Assembly: GCA_019639255.1 (NCBI GenBank)
Contig: JAHBSF010000018.1
Location: 1-64,000, forward strand
Length of the DNA stretch: 64,000 nucleotides
Direction: 5' to 3'
From: Acidobacteriota bacterium
GTDB taxonomy: Bacteria; Acidobacteriota; Blastocatellia; RBC074
The notes beneath the pieces are model-generated. The model saw only the letters and a list, made by a program, of their open reading frames with translations, had not been told where the DNA came from and did not search any database. This document shows positions 55,757 to 64,000 of the stretch, piece after piece. Every line of letters starts with the position of its first letter. Within the stretch, counting starts at the first letter, position 1. A program made the translations under genes and the position numbers.

Positions 55757-57160
55757 ATGAAAAAGAGCGTTTACAAATTCTGTATGAGTGCAGGTTGTGC
55801 GGCTGCGATGCTCATAAACACAATCGCGGTTGCAGCACAGAGTCAGGGGGCGGCAGGCTCCGGACAAAGGACGGAAACGCCGAGAGTTTCCGTTGTCACC
55901 ACGGATGGCGGCTCGGGTAATCGAGCTGTGTTCATCAGTCAGGATGGTGCACCAACGGAACTGCCGGTGGGCTCCGGCTTTACATTTGTTCAGGATGGCG
56001 CGGCGGGTGGAACGATTGCATTTGCAGCAAGCGAGATGAGCTTTGACGCGAAAGTAGTCAAGGGGGCTCCTTACAGCGCCGAAGCCGTTACCGAAGTAGT
56101 TCAGACGCTGCCGGACGGCAACCGCATCGTTCGGCGATCTACTACGCAGTTGTACCGGGACAGCGAAGGTCGCACGCGCCGGGAGCAGGCGGTCAACGCA
56201 GTGGTACCCTGGGTGTCTGCGCAGCAGGGTGCAGCCAGAGTGTATATCAATGATCCGGTATCGAACCTGAATTACATTCTTGACCCGCAATCGCAAACGG
56301 CGCGCAAGCTGAACCTCTTTATCAGATCGGTGGCCCCAGCCAGTATTAGTTCGGTCGCGCCGGTCCGGGTTGCAGACGGGGCGGACAACGTTCTTGGAGT
56401 CTCCGGCGGATCATTGCAGCTTGGCGCGACAAATCGTACACATCCGCAATACCCGGCAGTAGCGAAGGCGGCTGGAGCGGAGGGCCCCGTACAGGTGAAG
56501 GTTACCGTAAACGAAAATGGCGAGGTAGCGTCGGCCGAAGCAGTCAGCGGGCATCCTTTGCTTCGGGAGGCTGCGGTTGAAGCGGCGCGGCAATGGCGTT
56601 TCAAGCCAACCGCAATTGATGGGAAATCCGTCAAGACGCAAGGCACCTTGACATTTAATTTCACTCTGTCGAAGAACGTAGAGACTGAAGCCCGTCAACT
56701 TGTCGAGGCTGATCAGCCCCCACGTATAGCACGCACATTATCGTTTGAAGCCGGAAACTCCGGTGTTGTGGCTGCTGCTCCCCTGGTTGTGGAATCGGAG
56801 AATATCCGGGTGCGCGCCGAGTCACGTCGCGAAGAACTCGGCAAACAGTTCTTCGAGGGCATTGAAGCTGAAGGCACGCGAATGGTTACTACGATTCCGG
56901 CAGGCGCTGTCGGCAACGAACGTCCGATCGAAATCGTCAACGAGCGCTGGTATTCCCCTGAATTGCAGACCGTTGTGATGTCGCGGCATTACGACCCGCG
57001 TTCGGGCGAAACCGTTTACAGGTTGAGCAATATCGTTCGGGCCGAACCCGCATTGCATCTGTTTCAGGTGCCTGGAGATTACACGATTACCGACGAGTCA
57101 AATGTTATGGAACTCAGACGTAAAGTCGAAGCACAGCACCGCCGCAACAATCAGCAATAA
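55757..57160 (+). CDS. Exported protein with an internal TonB C-terminal-like domain
   Basis: 467 residues. Signal peptide to about 28 (MLINTIAVAA, then QSQG). An N-terminal part with VVQTLPDGNRIVRRSTTQLYRD and EGRTRREQAVNAV resembles periplasmic domains of acidobacterial sigma-linked proteins. A TonB C-terminal-type domain sits near 215-295: HPQYPAVAKAAGAEGPVQVKV, NGEVASAEAVSGHPLLREAA, RQWRFKPTAIDGK, GTLTFNFTL. About 175 more residues follow, with ERWYSPELQTVVMSRHYDPR. True TonB has this domain at its very end and a membrane anchor, so this is not an ordinary TonB. GAGGAATT precedes the ATG. It is the third gene after sigma and anti-sigma. Confidence 0.78.
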   Translation: MKKSVYKFCMSAGCAAAMLINTIAVAAQSQGAAGSGQRTETPRVSVVTTDGGSGNRAVFISQDGAPTELPVGSGFTFVQDGAAGGTIAFAASEMSFDAKVVKGAPYSAEAVTEVVQTLPDGNRIVRRSTTQLYRDSEGRTRREQAVNAVVPWVSAQQGAARVYINDPVSNLNYILDPQSQTARKLNLFIRSVAPASISSVAPVRVADGADNVLGVSGGSLQLGATNRTHPQYPAVAKAAGAEGPVQVKVTVNENGEVASAEAVSGHPLLREAAVEAARQWRFKPTAIDGKSVKTQGTLTFNFTLSKNVETEARQLVEADQPPRIARTLSFEAGNSGVVAAAPLVVESENIRVRAESRREELGKQFFEGIEAEGTRMVTTIPAGAVGNERPIEIVNERWYSPELQTVVMSRHYDPRSGETVYRLSNIVRAEPALHLFQVPGDYTITDESNVMELRRKVEAQHRRNNQQ

Positions 57161-57162
57161 AG

Positions 57163-57249
57163 GAGAGATGACGGAACAAACGAAATGAAACGAAAATTAC
57201 GGAAAAGTCGAAAGCTTGCGTAGTTTCCGTTTCATTTCGGTTGTTCCGC
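57163..57249. repeat. GATAAC palindrome, copy 19 (orientation A)
   Basis: GAGAGATGACGGAACAAACGAAAT, centre AAACGAAAATTACGGAAAAG, right CATTTCGGTTGTTCCGCGG. It starts 2 nt behind the stop of the TonB-domain gene; convergent gap. Confidence 0.88.
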
Positions 57250-57267
57250 GGTTGTACTTTCTCGGGT

Positions 57268-58674
57268 TCAGATCTTGATGTTGTAAACCTTGATTTTGCT
57301 GTTAAGAGTTGTGTTGTTCATGCCCAGCAGTTTAGCCGCACGGCTTTGATGGCCGCCCGTAAATTCAAGCGCTTTCCGAATCAACTCGATTTCAAACCGC
57401 GATACCTCGTCATAGAACGATATGCCGCGGGAAATATCCACATCGGCCGCGGTTTGATCAGGTCCGGATCGCGCAGCCGATTTCAGTTCGGGGTTGACGA
57501 TTTCCTCGCGCAGGCATTCGAGCGTTATGTCGTCGGTTCGCGCCACAATCACTGCCCTCTCTATCGCAGATTCCAGTTCACGTACATTGCCCGGCCAGTG
57601 ATAGTTTTCAAGCGCAGAGAGGACTTCCGGAGCGAACTGCACTGATATGTTTCTTCCGTTTTCCGCGTTGTATTTCTTGACGAAATGCTGAGCGAGCGGA
57701 CGGATGTCTTCGCGGCGGTTGCGCAGCGGCGGCAGGTGGATGTTGATTACGTTGAGACGGTAAAAAAGGTCTTCGCGGAAATCCCCGGATTTTACAGCAC
57801 GCTGAAGATCGGTATTGGTCGCGGCTATGATTCTTACATCGACGCGCCGCGGTTGCGTATCGCCTAACGGGGTGAATTCGCGTTCCTGAATCACGCGCAG
57901 CAGTCGCGCCTGGGTTTCGGGCGGGATGGTGCTGATTTCATCGAGGAATATTGATCCGCCGTCCGCTACCTCAAACAACCCTTTTTTGGCTGCTACCGCG
58001 CCGGTAAAAGCTCCCTTTGTATGCCCGAACAACTCAGATTCGAGCAATTCGGATGGAATATTGCTGCAATTGACCGCAACGAACTGCCCGGATTCCGCGC
58101 GCGGACTCGAGAAATGGATCGTTCTCGCAACCACTTCTTTACCGGTTCCTGATTCTCCAGTAATAAGCACAGTCGTTCGGGCGGGGGCAACCTGTTCTAT
58201 AAGGTCGTAGACTTCGCGCATAGGGACCGAATTGCCCACGATGCGCTCCCTGTCGCCCGATATGCGAAGGGTCCGCCTCAACAATCGCCGCTCTTCATCC
58301 CCGCGCCGCCGCGCAATGCCGACGGAAACGATCTTGAGGATCTGCTCGTTTTCGAAGGGCTTGCGTATGCAGTTAAACGCTCCCAACTGCCACGCGGCAA
58401 TCGCAGTATCGAAGGTCGCATAAGCGGTGATCATCAGCACGACGGCCTCGCGGTCGATTTTCAGGAGTTCTTCAAGCGTCCTCAGCCCGCCGATACCCGG
58501 CATCGACACGTCCAGCAGGACTACGTCATAGGTGCGCTCGCTGAATCGCATCAGCCCTTCTTCTCCGGTTTTGGCCAGATCGACCCGATAGCCTTCCTGC
58601 GAAAGAATGCTTTCGAGTACTTCGCGCATAATTTCTTCATCGTCTACAACCAGAATGTTGCCCTTCTTTGCCAT
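57268..58674 (-). CDS. NtrC-type sigma-54-dependent response regulator
   Basis: 468 residues. Receiver 1-120 (ILVVDDEEIM, phospho-acceptor in VVLLDVSMPGIGG, Lys in FNCIRKPF); AAA+ domain about 143-380 with Walker A GESGTGKE, the sigma-54 contact loop GAFTGA, Walker B GGSIFLDEIS and R-finger region LFYRLNVI; Fis-type HTH at the end (GGHQSRAAKLLGMNNTTLNSKIK). It activates sigma-54 promoters when phosphorylated. No histidine kinase is adjacent, so the partner is elsewhere. The ATG at 58674 (MAKKGNILVVDD) was preferred to 58716. Confidence 0.93.
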   Translation of the reverse strand: MAKKGNILVVDDEEIMREVLESILSQEGYRVDLAKTGEEGLMRFSERTYDVVLLDVSMPGIGGLRTLEELLKIDREAVVLMITAYATFDTAIAAWQLGAFNCIRKPFENEQILKIVSVGIARRRGDEERRLLRRTLRISGDRERIVGNSVPMREVYDLIEQVAPARTTVLITGESGTGKEVVARTIHFSSPRAESGQFVAVNCSNIPSELLESELFGHTKGAFTGAVAAKKGLFEVADGGSIFLDEISTIPPETQARLLRVIQEREFTPLGDTQPRRVDVRIIAATNTDLQRAVKSGDFREDLFYRLNVINIHLPPLRNRREDIRPLAQHFVKKYNAENGRNISVQFAPEVLSALENYHWPGNVRELESAIERAVIVARTDDITLECLREEIVNPELKSAARSGPDQTAADVDISRGISFYDEVSRFEIELIRKALEFTGGHQSRAAKLLGMNNTTLNSKIKVYNIKI

Positions 58675-58817
58675 GCCGATTAGCTTCGCGCAGGCGCAAA
58701 TAGAAAGCAAGTTCAAGCCGCTGGCTTTACAACGGCACTTCGATTATGGAATGCAGGGATGTATAATGACTGAGCCCCGGTGGACATCTCAAAAGGATAT
58801 GAGGAGGTGGTGGCGAT

Positions 58818-59906
58818 ATGCTGCGTTACAACACTCGACGTAAGGTTTCGCTGTTGGCGGTGTGGTTTCTGCTCGCCGGTACGGTTGCATGGCCGGGGCG
58901 CGCTCAGGATCCGCCGCAGCCGCCGTCGCGACCCTCGCAGTCGCGCCCGCCCGCCGGCGGCAAGCAGAAGGCTCCTCCCGTGAGACAGGGCGCGCAGGTG
59001 GAGCCCGAGCAACAGGACCCGGCTGCCGCCGGAGTCATTAAACTGGACACGGAACTCGTAGTTCTGGACGTTACGGTCGTAGATCAGCTCAACAATCCTG
59101 TTTATTCGCTGACCAAGGATGACTTTGTCGTTTTCGAGGACAAGGTAAAGCAGGAGGTTGAAGCCGTCAGCCGCGAAGAGGTCCCGATTAGTTTCGGCAT
59201 CGTCATCGACACTTCCGGCAGCATGCGCTCCAAACTTCAGACCGTCACGGACGCGGCCGCTCTTTTGATCAAGGAGATGAAAGAGGGCGACGAGGGTTTT
59301 GTCGCGCAGTTCAAGATCGAGCCCGAACTCGTACAGGATTTCACTTCCGATCAACGCGAACTCGAAGAAGCACTCGGCGAACTGTATACAAGCGGCGGGA
59401 CATCTCTACTGGATGCAATCATCGCCACCGCCGATTATGCGCATGAAAAGGGAAAGCAGCGCCGCAAGGCGCTGATAGTGATATCTGACGGACTTGAAAA
59501 AAACAGTTCGGTCAAGGAAAAAGAAGTAATGGAGGCGATGAAGGAAGATGAAGTGCAGGTCTACATCGTGGGCTTCATCAACGAAGACGAACCCGCCGGA
59601 CTGTTCAGCAAATCGCCCGCAAAACGCGCAAAAGAACTTCTTACCCGAATAGCCGAAGACTCGGGCGGTCGCGCATTTTTTCCGAAAGAAGTAAACGAGA
59701 TGCCTGCAGTCGCGGCGCAAATCTCCAAAGATCTGCGCACTCAGTACGTGCTGAGCTATTATCCGTCGAATCAGATGCGTGACGGCCGGTTTCGTACCGT
59801 GCGCGTAAATGTCAATCCGAAGGATAACCGCAAACTCATCGCACGGACCCGCCAGGGGTATTACGCGCGCAGCGAGCGTGAATCTCCGGAACGCAGGAAC
59901 CCGTAA
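58818..59906 (+). CDS. Exported VWFA-related acidobacterial domain protein
   Basis: 362 residues. Signal peptide to about 29; Pro/Arg/Gln-rich linker; [28 protein letters not shown] (N-terminal part of the VWFA-related acidobacterial family, TIGR03436); von Willebrand A domain about 130-320 with an intact metal site [17 protein letters not shown] and VISDG; C-terminal [21 protein letters not shown]. It would bind protein or matrix in the periplasm or outside. AGGAGGTGG supports the start. The next gene is corA, 54 nt on. Confidence 0.92.
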   Translation: MLRYNTRRKVSLLAVWFLLAGTVAWPGRAQDPPQPPSRPSQSRPPAGGKQKAPPVRQGAQVEPEQQDPAAAGVIKLDTELVVLDVTVVDQLNNPVYSLTKDDFVVFEDKVKQEVEAVSREEVPISFGIVIDTSGSMRSKLQTVTDAAALLIKEMKEGDEGFVAQFKIEPELVQDFTSDQRELEEALGELYTSGGTSLLDAIIATADYAHEKGKQRRKALIVISDGLEKNSSVKEKEVMEAMKEDEVQVYIVGFINEDEPAGLFSKSPAKRAKELLTRIAEDSGGRAFFPKEVNEMPAVAAQISKDLRTQYVLSYYPSNQMRDGRFRTVRVNVNPKDNRKLIARTRQGYYARSERESPERRNP

Positions 59907-59960
59907 CACCCGAAGCGCCTGAATTGGGGAGAACCCGAAAGTGCGCCGGACTGCGAGCCT

Positions 59961-60929
59961 ATGATCGATACGCTGGTGCTGGACCGCGATACGCGAACCT
60001 TCACAAAGGTGCGCGCCGTCGGCGACCTCAAAACCCTTTGCACAGCAGCATCAAACATCATATGGGTAGACGTAAGCGACCCTACCAGCCAGGATTTCGA
60101 TGATCTGGCCCGCGAGTTCAATCTTCATCCACTTGCAATAGAAGACTGCAAGCACAGGCATCAACGGCCGAAGGTCGAGGAATACCCAGGTTACTATTTT
60201 ATAGTCCTGTATGAATCGGAGCTTGGCGCCGACAACCGCCTGGAACTGCGCGAACTGAATATCTTTCTGAGTTCAAATTACCTGATTACGGTCCACTCGG
60301 AGCCGATCCGCGCAATTGCAGTCGCCGATCGGTTGTGGCGCGAATGGACGGACTTGGCTGATCGCGGCACGGGATTGCTTGCTTACCTGCTCATTGATGC
60401 CGTCGTGGATGATTACATGCCGATGCTCGACTCGATCTCGGACCACCTGGATGAACTCGAGGACCAGATTTTCGAGGATCTGCGACACGAAACGGTGCAG
60501 GAAATTTTCCTGGTAAAGAAGCAACTCCTGTTTCTGCGACGCGCCGTGACTCCGTTGCGCGATGTTTTCAATACGCTGCTGCGCCGAGAGCAGCAGATCT
60601 TTTCGCGCGAAACGACCATATATTTCCAGGATGTTTTCGATCACCTGATCCGCGTGGCCGATACGATAGACACGCTTCGCGACCTGCTCGGATCGACGAT
60701 GGACGCTTATCTGTCGATATCGGGAAACAGGATGAATCAGGTTATGAAGAGGTTGACCGCAATCTCTACACTGTTGATGTCGGTGACGCTCATCGCCGGC
60801 ATTTACGGCATGAACTTCGCATACATGCCCGAACTTTCGACGCGCTACGGCTACGTGGGCGCACTCGGCGCAATGCTGGTGGTTGCATTGACGCTTTACC
60901 TGTATTTCCGCCGCATTAAGTGGTTTTGA
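59961..60929 (+). CDS. corA: CorA family magnesium/cobalt transporter
   Basis: 322 residues. Large cytoplasmic N-terminal domain ([51 protein letters not shown]), long stalk helix with [32 protein letters not shown], and two C-terminal TM helices with the selectivity motif YGMNF between them. A basic C-terminus (FRRIKWF). The pentameric channel carries Mg2+ or Co2+ into the cell. It stands between the VWA protein and a small tail-anchored protein gene, all on the plus strand. Confidence 0.94.
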   Translation: MIDTLVLDRDTRTFTKVRAVGDLKTLCTAASNIIWVDVSDPTSQDFDDLAREFNLHPLAIEDCKHRHQRPKVEEYPGYYFIVLYESELGADNRLELRELNIFLSSNYLITVHSEPIRAIAVADRLWREWTDLADRGTGLLAYLLIDAVVDDYMPMLDSISDHLDELEDQIFEDLRHETVQEIFLVKKQLLFLRRAVTPLRDVFNTLLRREQQIFSRETTIYFQDVFDHLIRVADTIDTLRDLLGSTMDAYLSISGNRMNQVMKRLTAISTLLMSVTLIAGIYGMNFAYMPELSTRYGYVGALGAMLVVALTLYLYFRRIKWF

Positions 60930-60968
60930 CCAAAGCATCCCGTTGGCCGGCCACACGGGCAGACAGAA

Positions 60969-61286
60969 ATGGATCGATCATCAAAAAAAAAGGGCAAGCG
61001 TCGCAGCGTGCGGAGAATGATTCGCGGCGGTTTACACCGTCTGGCTACCCACAGGCGCGGCAACGGCGCAGCGCTCGTGGATGGTACACCCACCGATGAA
61101 AATAAACCTGAGTCAGTCGAGGGCCCGCTAAGTCCCCAGGCTGCGCAGTTGCCTTCGAACCTGAAGGATGGGGGCGAGTTCCAGCCTTCGTTGCGCGTGG
61201 GGCCGATTATGTCGACGATTCTCCTGCTCGGTCTTGCCTGGCTGTTGATCGTAGCGTGGTGGGTTTCGGCTATGCCGGAAAAATGA
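60969..61286 (+). CDS. Small C-tail membrane protein, function unknown
   Basis: 105 residues: a very basic N-terminus (SSKKKGKRRSVRRMIRGG), a polar middle with Pro/Glu/Ser and one TM helix at the end (VGPIMSTILLLGLAWLLIVAWWVSAM). No family recognised. It begins 39 nt behind corA and may belong to the same transcript. Confidence 0.6.
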   Translation: MDRSSKKKGKRRSVRRMIRGGLHRLATHRRGNGAALVDGTPTDENKPESVEGPLSPQAAQLPSNLKDGGEFQPSLRVGPIMSTILLLGLAWLLIVAWWVSAMPEK

Positions 61287-61294
61287 AGAAACAA

Positions 61295-61392
61295 AGAGAA
61301 ATGACGGAACAAACGAAATGAAACGAAAATCACGGAAAAGGTTGGATATGTCCGTAGTTTCCGTCTTATTTCGTTTGTTCCGTCATCTCTCT
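61295..61392. repeat. GATAAC palindrome, copy 20 (orientation A, compensated arms)
   Basis: Left AGAGAAATGACGGAACAAACGAAAT, right ATTTCGTTTGTTCCGTCATCTCTCT. GATAAC has become ATGACGG on the left and CCGTCAT on the right, so the change is paired. Convergent gap. Confidence 0.92.
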
Positions 61393-61421
61393 TCGATCAC
61401 CGTGGCTTGGGTTTTCCCGGT

Positions 61422-62573
61422 TCAGCCGGATGTGATCAACTGCCGAGCTATGACAAGGCGCTGCACCTCGCTTGTACCTTCGCCGATGGTGCAGAGCTTT
61501 GAATCGCGCCAGTATTTTTCGGGTGGATAATCTTTCAGATAACCATAACCGCCGTGTATCTGAATCGCCTCTTCGCATACACGAACCGCTATTTCGGATG
61601 CATACAGTTTGGCCATTGCCGATTCTTTAGTGGTTTGTCGCTTGTTGTCTTTAAGGAATGCGGCCCTGATGACGAGCAATCGTGCTGCGTCGATCTGCGT
61701 AGCCATATCGGCAAGTTTGAACTGTATGGCCTCGAACTCGAAAATCGGGTGTCCGAACTGTTTGCGTTCCAGCGAGTATTTCAACGCGGATTCATACGCT
61801 CCCTGCGCTATTCCAACCGAAAGCGCGGCGATGGAAATGCGTCCGCCGTCGAGTACCTGCATTGCGTTGACAAATCCTCGTCCGCGTTCGCCGAGAAGGT
61901 TCTCTGAAGGAATCGCGCAATCCTCGAAATGAATCGAAGCGGTTTCCGACGCGCGCACGCCGAGTTTGTTTTCCTTTCGTCCGGCATTGAATCCCTGTGT
62001 TCCTCGTTCGACGATAAAGGCGCTGATGCCGCGCGATCGCATTTCTTTGTCGGTATAAGCGAGCACTACTGCAACATCGCCCGATATGCCGTGTGTGATG
62101 AAGTTCTTCGATCCGTTCAGAATCCACTTGTCGCCGCGGCGTACGGCGGTTGTTCTCATCGCTGATGCGTCGGACCCGGAATCGGGTTCCGTGAGCGCCC
62201 AGGCGCCCAGGCGTTCACCTCGCGCCAGAGGAGTCACAAAATCGCGGCGCTGAGTTTCGCTGCCGTATTGGTAAATGTGGTTGGTGCACAGAGAATTGTG
62301 CGCGGCAACAGACAGGCCGATTGCGCCGCAGACTCGCGAAAGTTCTTCGATGATGATTGCGTATTCGATGTAACCGAGTCCGGCGCCGCCGTACTGTTCC
62401 GGGAATATCACTCCGGTAATACCGAGTTCGCCCATTTTGGGAAACAGGTCTCGGGGAAAGTGTTGGGTTTCATCCCACTGCGGCGCGTGCGGGCGAATTT
62501 CAGCTTCCGCAAATTCGCGCACGGTGCGGCGAATGGCTTCCTGTTCTTCTGTAAAATCGAAATTCATCGACAT
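61422..62573 (-). CDS. Acyl-CoA dehydrogenase
   Basis: 383 residues, the standard length. FAD enzyme that oxidises an acyl-CoA to the 2,3-enoyl-CoA and gives electrons to ETF. Seen: [39 protein letters not shown] (FAD-binding signature), [34 protein letters not shown], and [21 protein letters not shown] with the catalytic Glu in GEGTSEVQ, the position used by short/branched-chain enzymes. It overlaps the GDPD gene by one base (TAATG), so translation is coupled although the two functions are not obviously linked. Confidence 0.94.
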   Translation of the reverse strand: MSMNFDFTEEQEAIRRTVREFAEAEIRPHAPQWDETQHFPRDLFPKMGELGITGVIFPEQYGGAGLGYIEYAIIIEELSRVCGAIGLSVAAHNSLCTNHIYQYGSETQRRDFVTPLARGERLGAWALTEPDSGSDASAMRTTAVRRGDKWILNGSKNFITHGISGDVAVVLAYTDKEMRSRGISAFIVERGTQGFNAGRKENKLGVRASETASIHFEDCAIPSENLLGERGRGFVNAMQVLDGGRISIAALSVGIAQGAYESALKYSLERKQFGHPIFEFEAIQFKLADMATQIDAARLLVIRAAFLKDNKRQTTKESAMAKLYASEIAVRVCEEAIQIHGGYGYLKDYPPEKYWRDSKLCTIGEGTSEVQRLVIARQLITSG

Positions 62574-63484
62574 TATTTTGTAATCGTCCTGGGTATTTCC
62601 CTGAGCATCAGGGTAGGCAGATCGGTTTTTATTGCGTCAACACCGAGCAGCGCCATCGCTTTACCGATTTCAGGCTGGTCTACCGTCCAGACCCAAACTT
62701 CCACGCCCGCCTCGTGCGCCTTGTCTACGATTTCCCACGACAATCTCCTGTATGAAACCGATATCGAATGCGGTTTGAAGGCCAATACCTTCTTCAATGC
62801 TTCATCAAAGGGAACCGAGTTGTCGTATGCCGGGTTGATGTGCAGGCGCAGATTTGCGCCGAGAGCTCGTCGAATCTTTTCAGCAGTCGGCAAATCGGGC
62901 GGCTCCAGTACTACGCGGCTGAGTGCGGGCGATCCTCGAAGTTCCTCGATGGTCTTGTCCACAAGTTCGTCATAACGGTCGCCGCGCTTAATCTCTATGT
63001 TTAGCAGCCCCGAATTTACTTCGCGCAAAAGCTGCCGAAGCGTGGGCACACGCTTTCCGCCGCTATCTTCGCCTACGGGCGTCAACGTATGCGCCGTCAG
63101 TTCGCTGTACGTCGTATCCGAAAGGAGTGGGCCGTTGCGTCCGTTATTCAATCCCTCAACGCGACCTACTCTTTCATCATGGTATATGACTACCACGCCG
63201 TCGCGCGTCAGTCGGACGTCGGTTTCATTCCCGTCCGCGCCGAGTCGCATAGCACGGTTGAAGCCATCGATGGTGTTTTCGGTAAATTCCTTTGCTCCGC
63301 CCCGGTGCGCGATAATGAGCGGGCGTTTTTCAGTATTAACCCGGCTGGAAAGCAGGGGCGTATCGCCTTTTACCGCAAATGTCGCTACGGGCAGGCCCGG
63401 CAACAGCATCGCGGTCAGCACCAGTACGAAGGCGGTCGTCGTGAGTGCCGGAGAGTTAGTCGCAAAAGTCGGGATCTTTTTCAT
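62573..63484 (-). CDS. Exported glycerophosphodiester phosphodiesterase
   Basis: 303 residues. Hydrolyses glycerophosphodiesters to glycerol 3-phosphate and an alcohol. Signal/anchor segment about 15-37; then the TIM-barrel GDPD signature: [21 protein letters not shown] (catalytic His and Glu), [23 protein letters not shown] (metal ligands and second His), [15 protein letters not shown]. The barrel ends with [31 protein letters not shown]. The ATG at 63484 was preferred over a TTG at 63520. A tRNA gene lies 140 nt upstream on the other strand. Confidence 0.93.
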   Translation of the reverse strand: MKKIPTFATNSPALTTTAFVLVLTAMLLPGLPVATFAVKGDTPLLSSRVNTEKRPLIIAHRGGAKEFTENTIDGFNRAMRLGADGNETDVRLTRDGVVVIYHDERVGRVEGLNNGRNGPLLSDTTYSELTAHTLTPVGEDSGGKRVPTLRQLLREVNSGLLNIEIKRGDRYDELVDKTIEELRGSPALSRVVLEPPDLPTAEKIRRALGANLRLHINPAYDNSVPFDEALKKVLAFKPHSISVSYRRLSWEIVDKAHEAGVEVWVWTVDQPEIGKAMALLGVDAIKTDLPTLMLREIPRTITK

Positions 63485-63623
63485 GCTCTGTAGTTTTACG
63501 GCTTTACATAGGACAGTCAAGGCGGAATGCCGGTGGGATTGAATCGCGCGACTGTCGACTTTTGCGTCGTCTTGACAGTAGCGACGCGGTTTTGCTAAGG
63601 TTTCGGTCTCGAAATTTGGGTTC

Positions 63624-63695
<72 letters not shown>

Positions 63696-64000
63696 TCAGA
63701 TTTTCGGGTGTGTCTGGAGTTCAACGTCAGCTCCTGAAGTGCTGTCCTTCGCCGCGATGAATCGGTCGCGATATTGTAGTCGCGATATTGTGGTCGCGAG
63801 TTGTGGCGAGGTTAGCGGGTGGAGAAGAAGGATCCCTACGAGGCGATCCGCCCGCGTGATGGCCGCTGACGTAGGACCTTGCCATTTGCCTTCGGCTCTT
63901 GGGATCGTCCGATTTTCTCGACTCAGACTCCGGAAGTTGTGGGAGGGCAGGCGCAATCCGCCGCTCCCTGACGGTTTATTTCCGCTACCCCGCTGGTGGT
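63696..64000. other. Right edge without a supported gene
   Basis: About 305 bases behind the tRNA. It holds an imperfect 14-bp tandem repeat (GTCGCGATATTGTA, GTCGCGATATTGTG, GTCGCGAGTTGTGG) near 63767-63808. A minus-strand frame of 86 codons covers it but has no codon or motif support. The region behind a tRNA is a common integration place, but no att repeat of the tRNA 3' end was found in the window. Confidence 0.4.

Noticed and set aside
55757-57160. Ordinary TonB energy transducer
   Set aside because: No N-terminal membrane anchor with Pro-rich spacer, a cleavable-looking signal peptide instead, and the TonB-like domain is followed by about 175 residues.
29-61392. CRISPR-like reading of the repeated element
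   Set aside because: Copies are kilobases apart, in both orientations and separated by genes; there is no regular repeat-spacer array and no cas gene.
29-61392. All palindromes are simply Rho-independent terminators
   Set aside because: Several lie between divergent genes (copies 3, 5, 7, 13, 16), most are AT-rich without a clean GC stem and T tract, and the centre is directional. Only copies 4 and 17 look like real terminators, through their outer arm or GC stem and T run.
63696-63956. An 86-codon minus-strand frame behind the tRNA
   Set aside because: No ribosome site, no motif, and it covers a short tandem repeat; composition does not look coding.

Overview
The window looks like chromosomal DNA of an Acidobacteriota bacterium, possibly of the Blastocatellia type. 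The support is family content rather than any marker gene. It has Oar-like TonB receptors that begin with a carboxypeptidase-regulatory domain, a VWFA-related acidobacterial protein, an FG-GAP protein with the C-terminal domain first described in Solibacter, and zinc-ribbon/FHA/kinase-type proteins. Gene density is high, strands alternate often, and there is no phage, plasmid, rRNA or transposase gene. One tRNA-Val(GAC) lies at the right end.

Layout. 0.1-6 kb: TonB receptor, SH3-type lipoprotein and TPR protein. 6-11 kb: prepilin peptidase, GT4 glycosyltransferase, O-antigen ligase/TPR protein and a small secreted protein. 11-16 kb: DnaC/IstB-like ATPase, membrane protein with a winged-helix regulator, YjbQ, and a second TonB receptor. 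16.5-23.3 kb: PDZ/membrane/GAF/PP2C phosphatase, then a divergent GMC dehydrogenase module (GMC flavoprotein, gluconate-2-dehydrogenase subunit 3-like protein, CxxCH cytochrome). 23.3-35.3 kb: the most unusual region, described below. 35.4-44.8 kb: mannitol-1-phosphate dehydrogenase-like protein, a third TonB receptor, a secreted protein, a sensor kinase/response regulator pair, a NagB-like deaminase and an exported RidA protein. 44.9-63.5 kb: UPF0182 membrane protein, M20 peptidase, HIT protein, FG-GAP protein, glutaminyl cyclase, ECF sigma/anti-sigma/TonB-domain operon, NtrC-type regulator, VWA protein, CorA, acyl-CoA dehydrogenase and GDPD.

The 23.3-35.3 kb island has a secreted beta-propeller phytase, two related MFS transporters and four paralogous ATP-grasp enzymes. 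The C-terminal motif of these enzymes (D/E-x-N-x-F/Y-P-x-Y/F) looks more like inositol-trisphosphate 5/6-kinase (ITPK) than ordinary RimK. One MFS is fused behind a zinc ribbon, an FHA domain and a kinase domain that has lost its key catalytic residues. A divergent FHA-TPR-receiver protein shares the control region of the ATP-grasp operon. I infer a phosphate-ester or inositol-polyphosphate handling system with phospho-dependent control. The alternative is a RimK-type ligase cluster for an unknown peptide-like product.

The second strong signal is non-coding. About twenty copies of a roughly 75-100 bp intergenic palindrome are spread through the whole window. The arms read GAGAGATAACGGAACAAACGAAAT and its complement. 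The centre is asymmetric, so copies can be called orientation A (ATTACGGAAAAGTTGAAT on the plus strand) or B (the reverse complement). They lie in convergent, tandem and divergent gaps, sometimes nested inside a longer locus-specific palindrome, and some arm differences are compensated in the opposite arm. In the entries below they are called the GATAAC palindrome.
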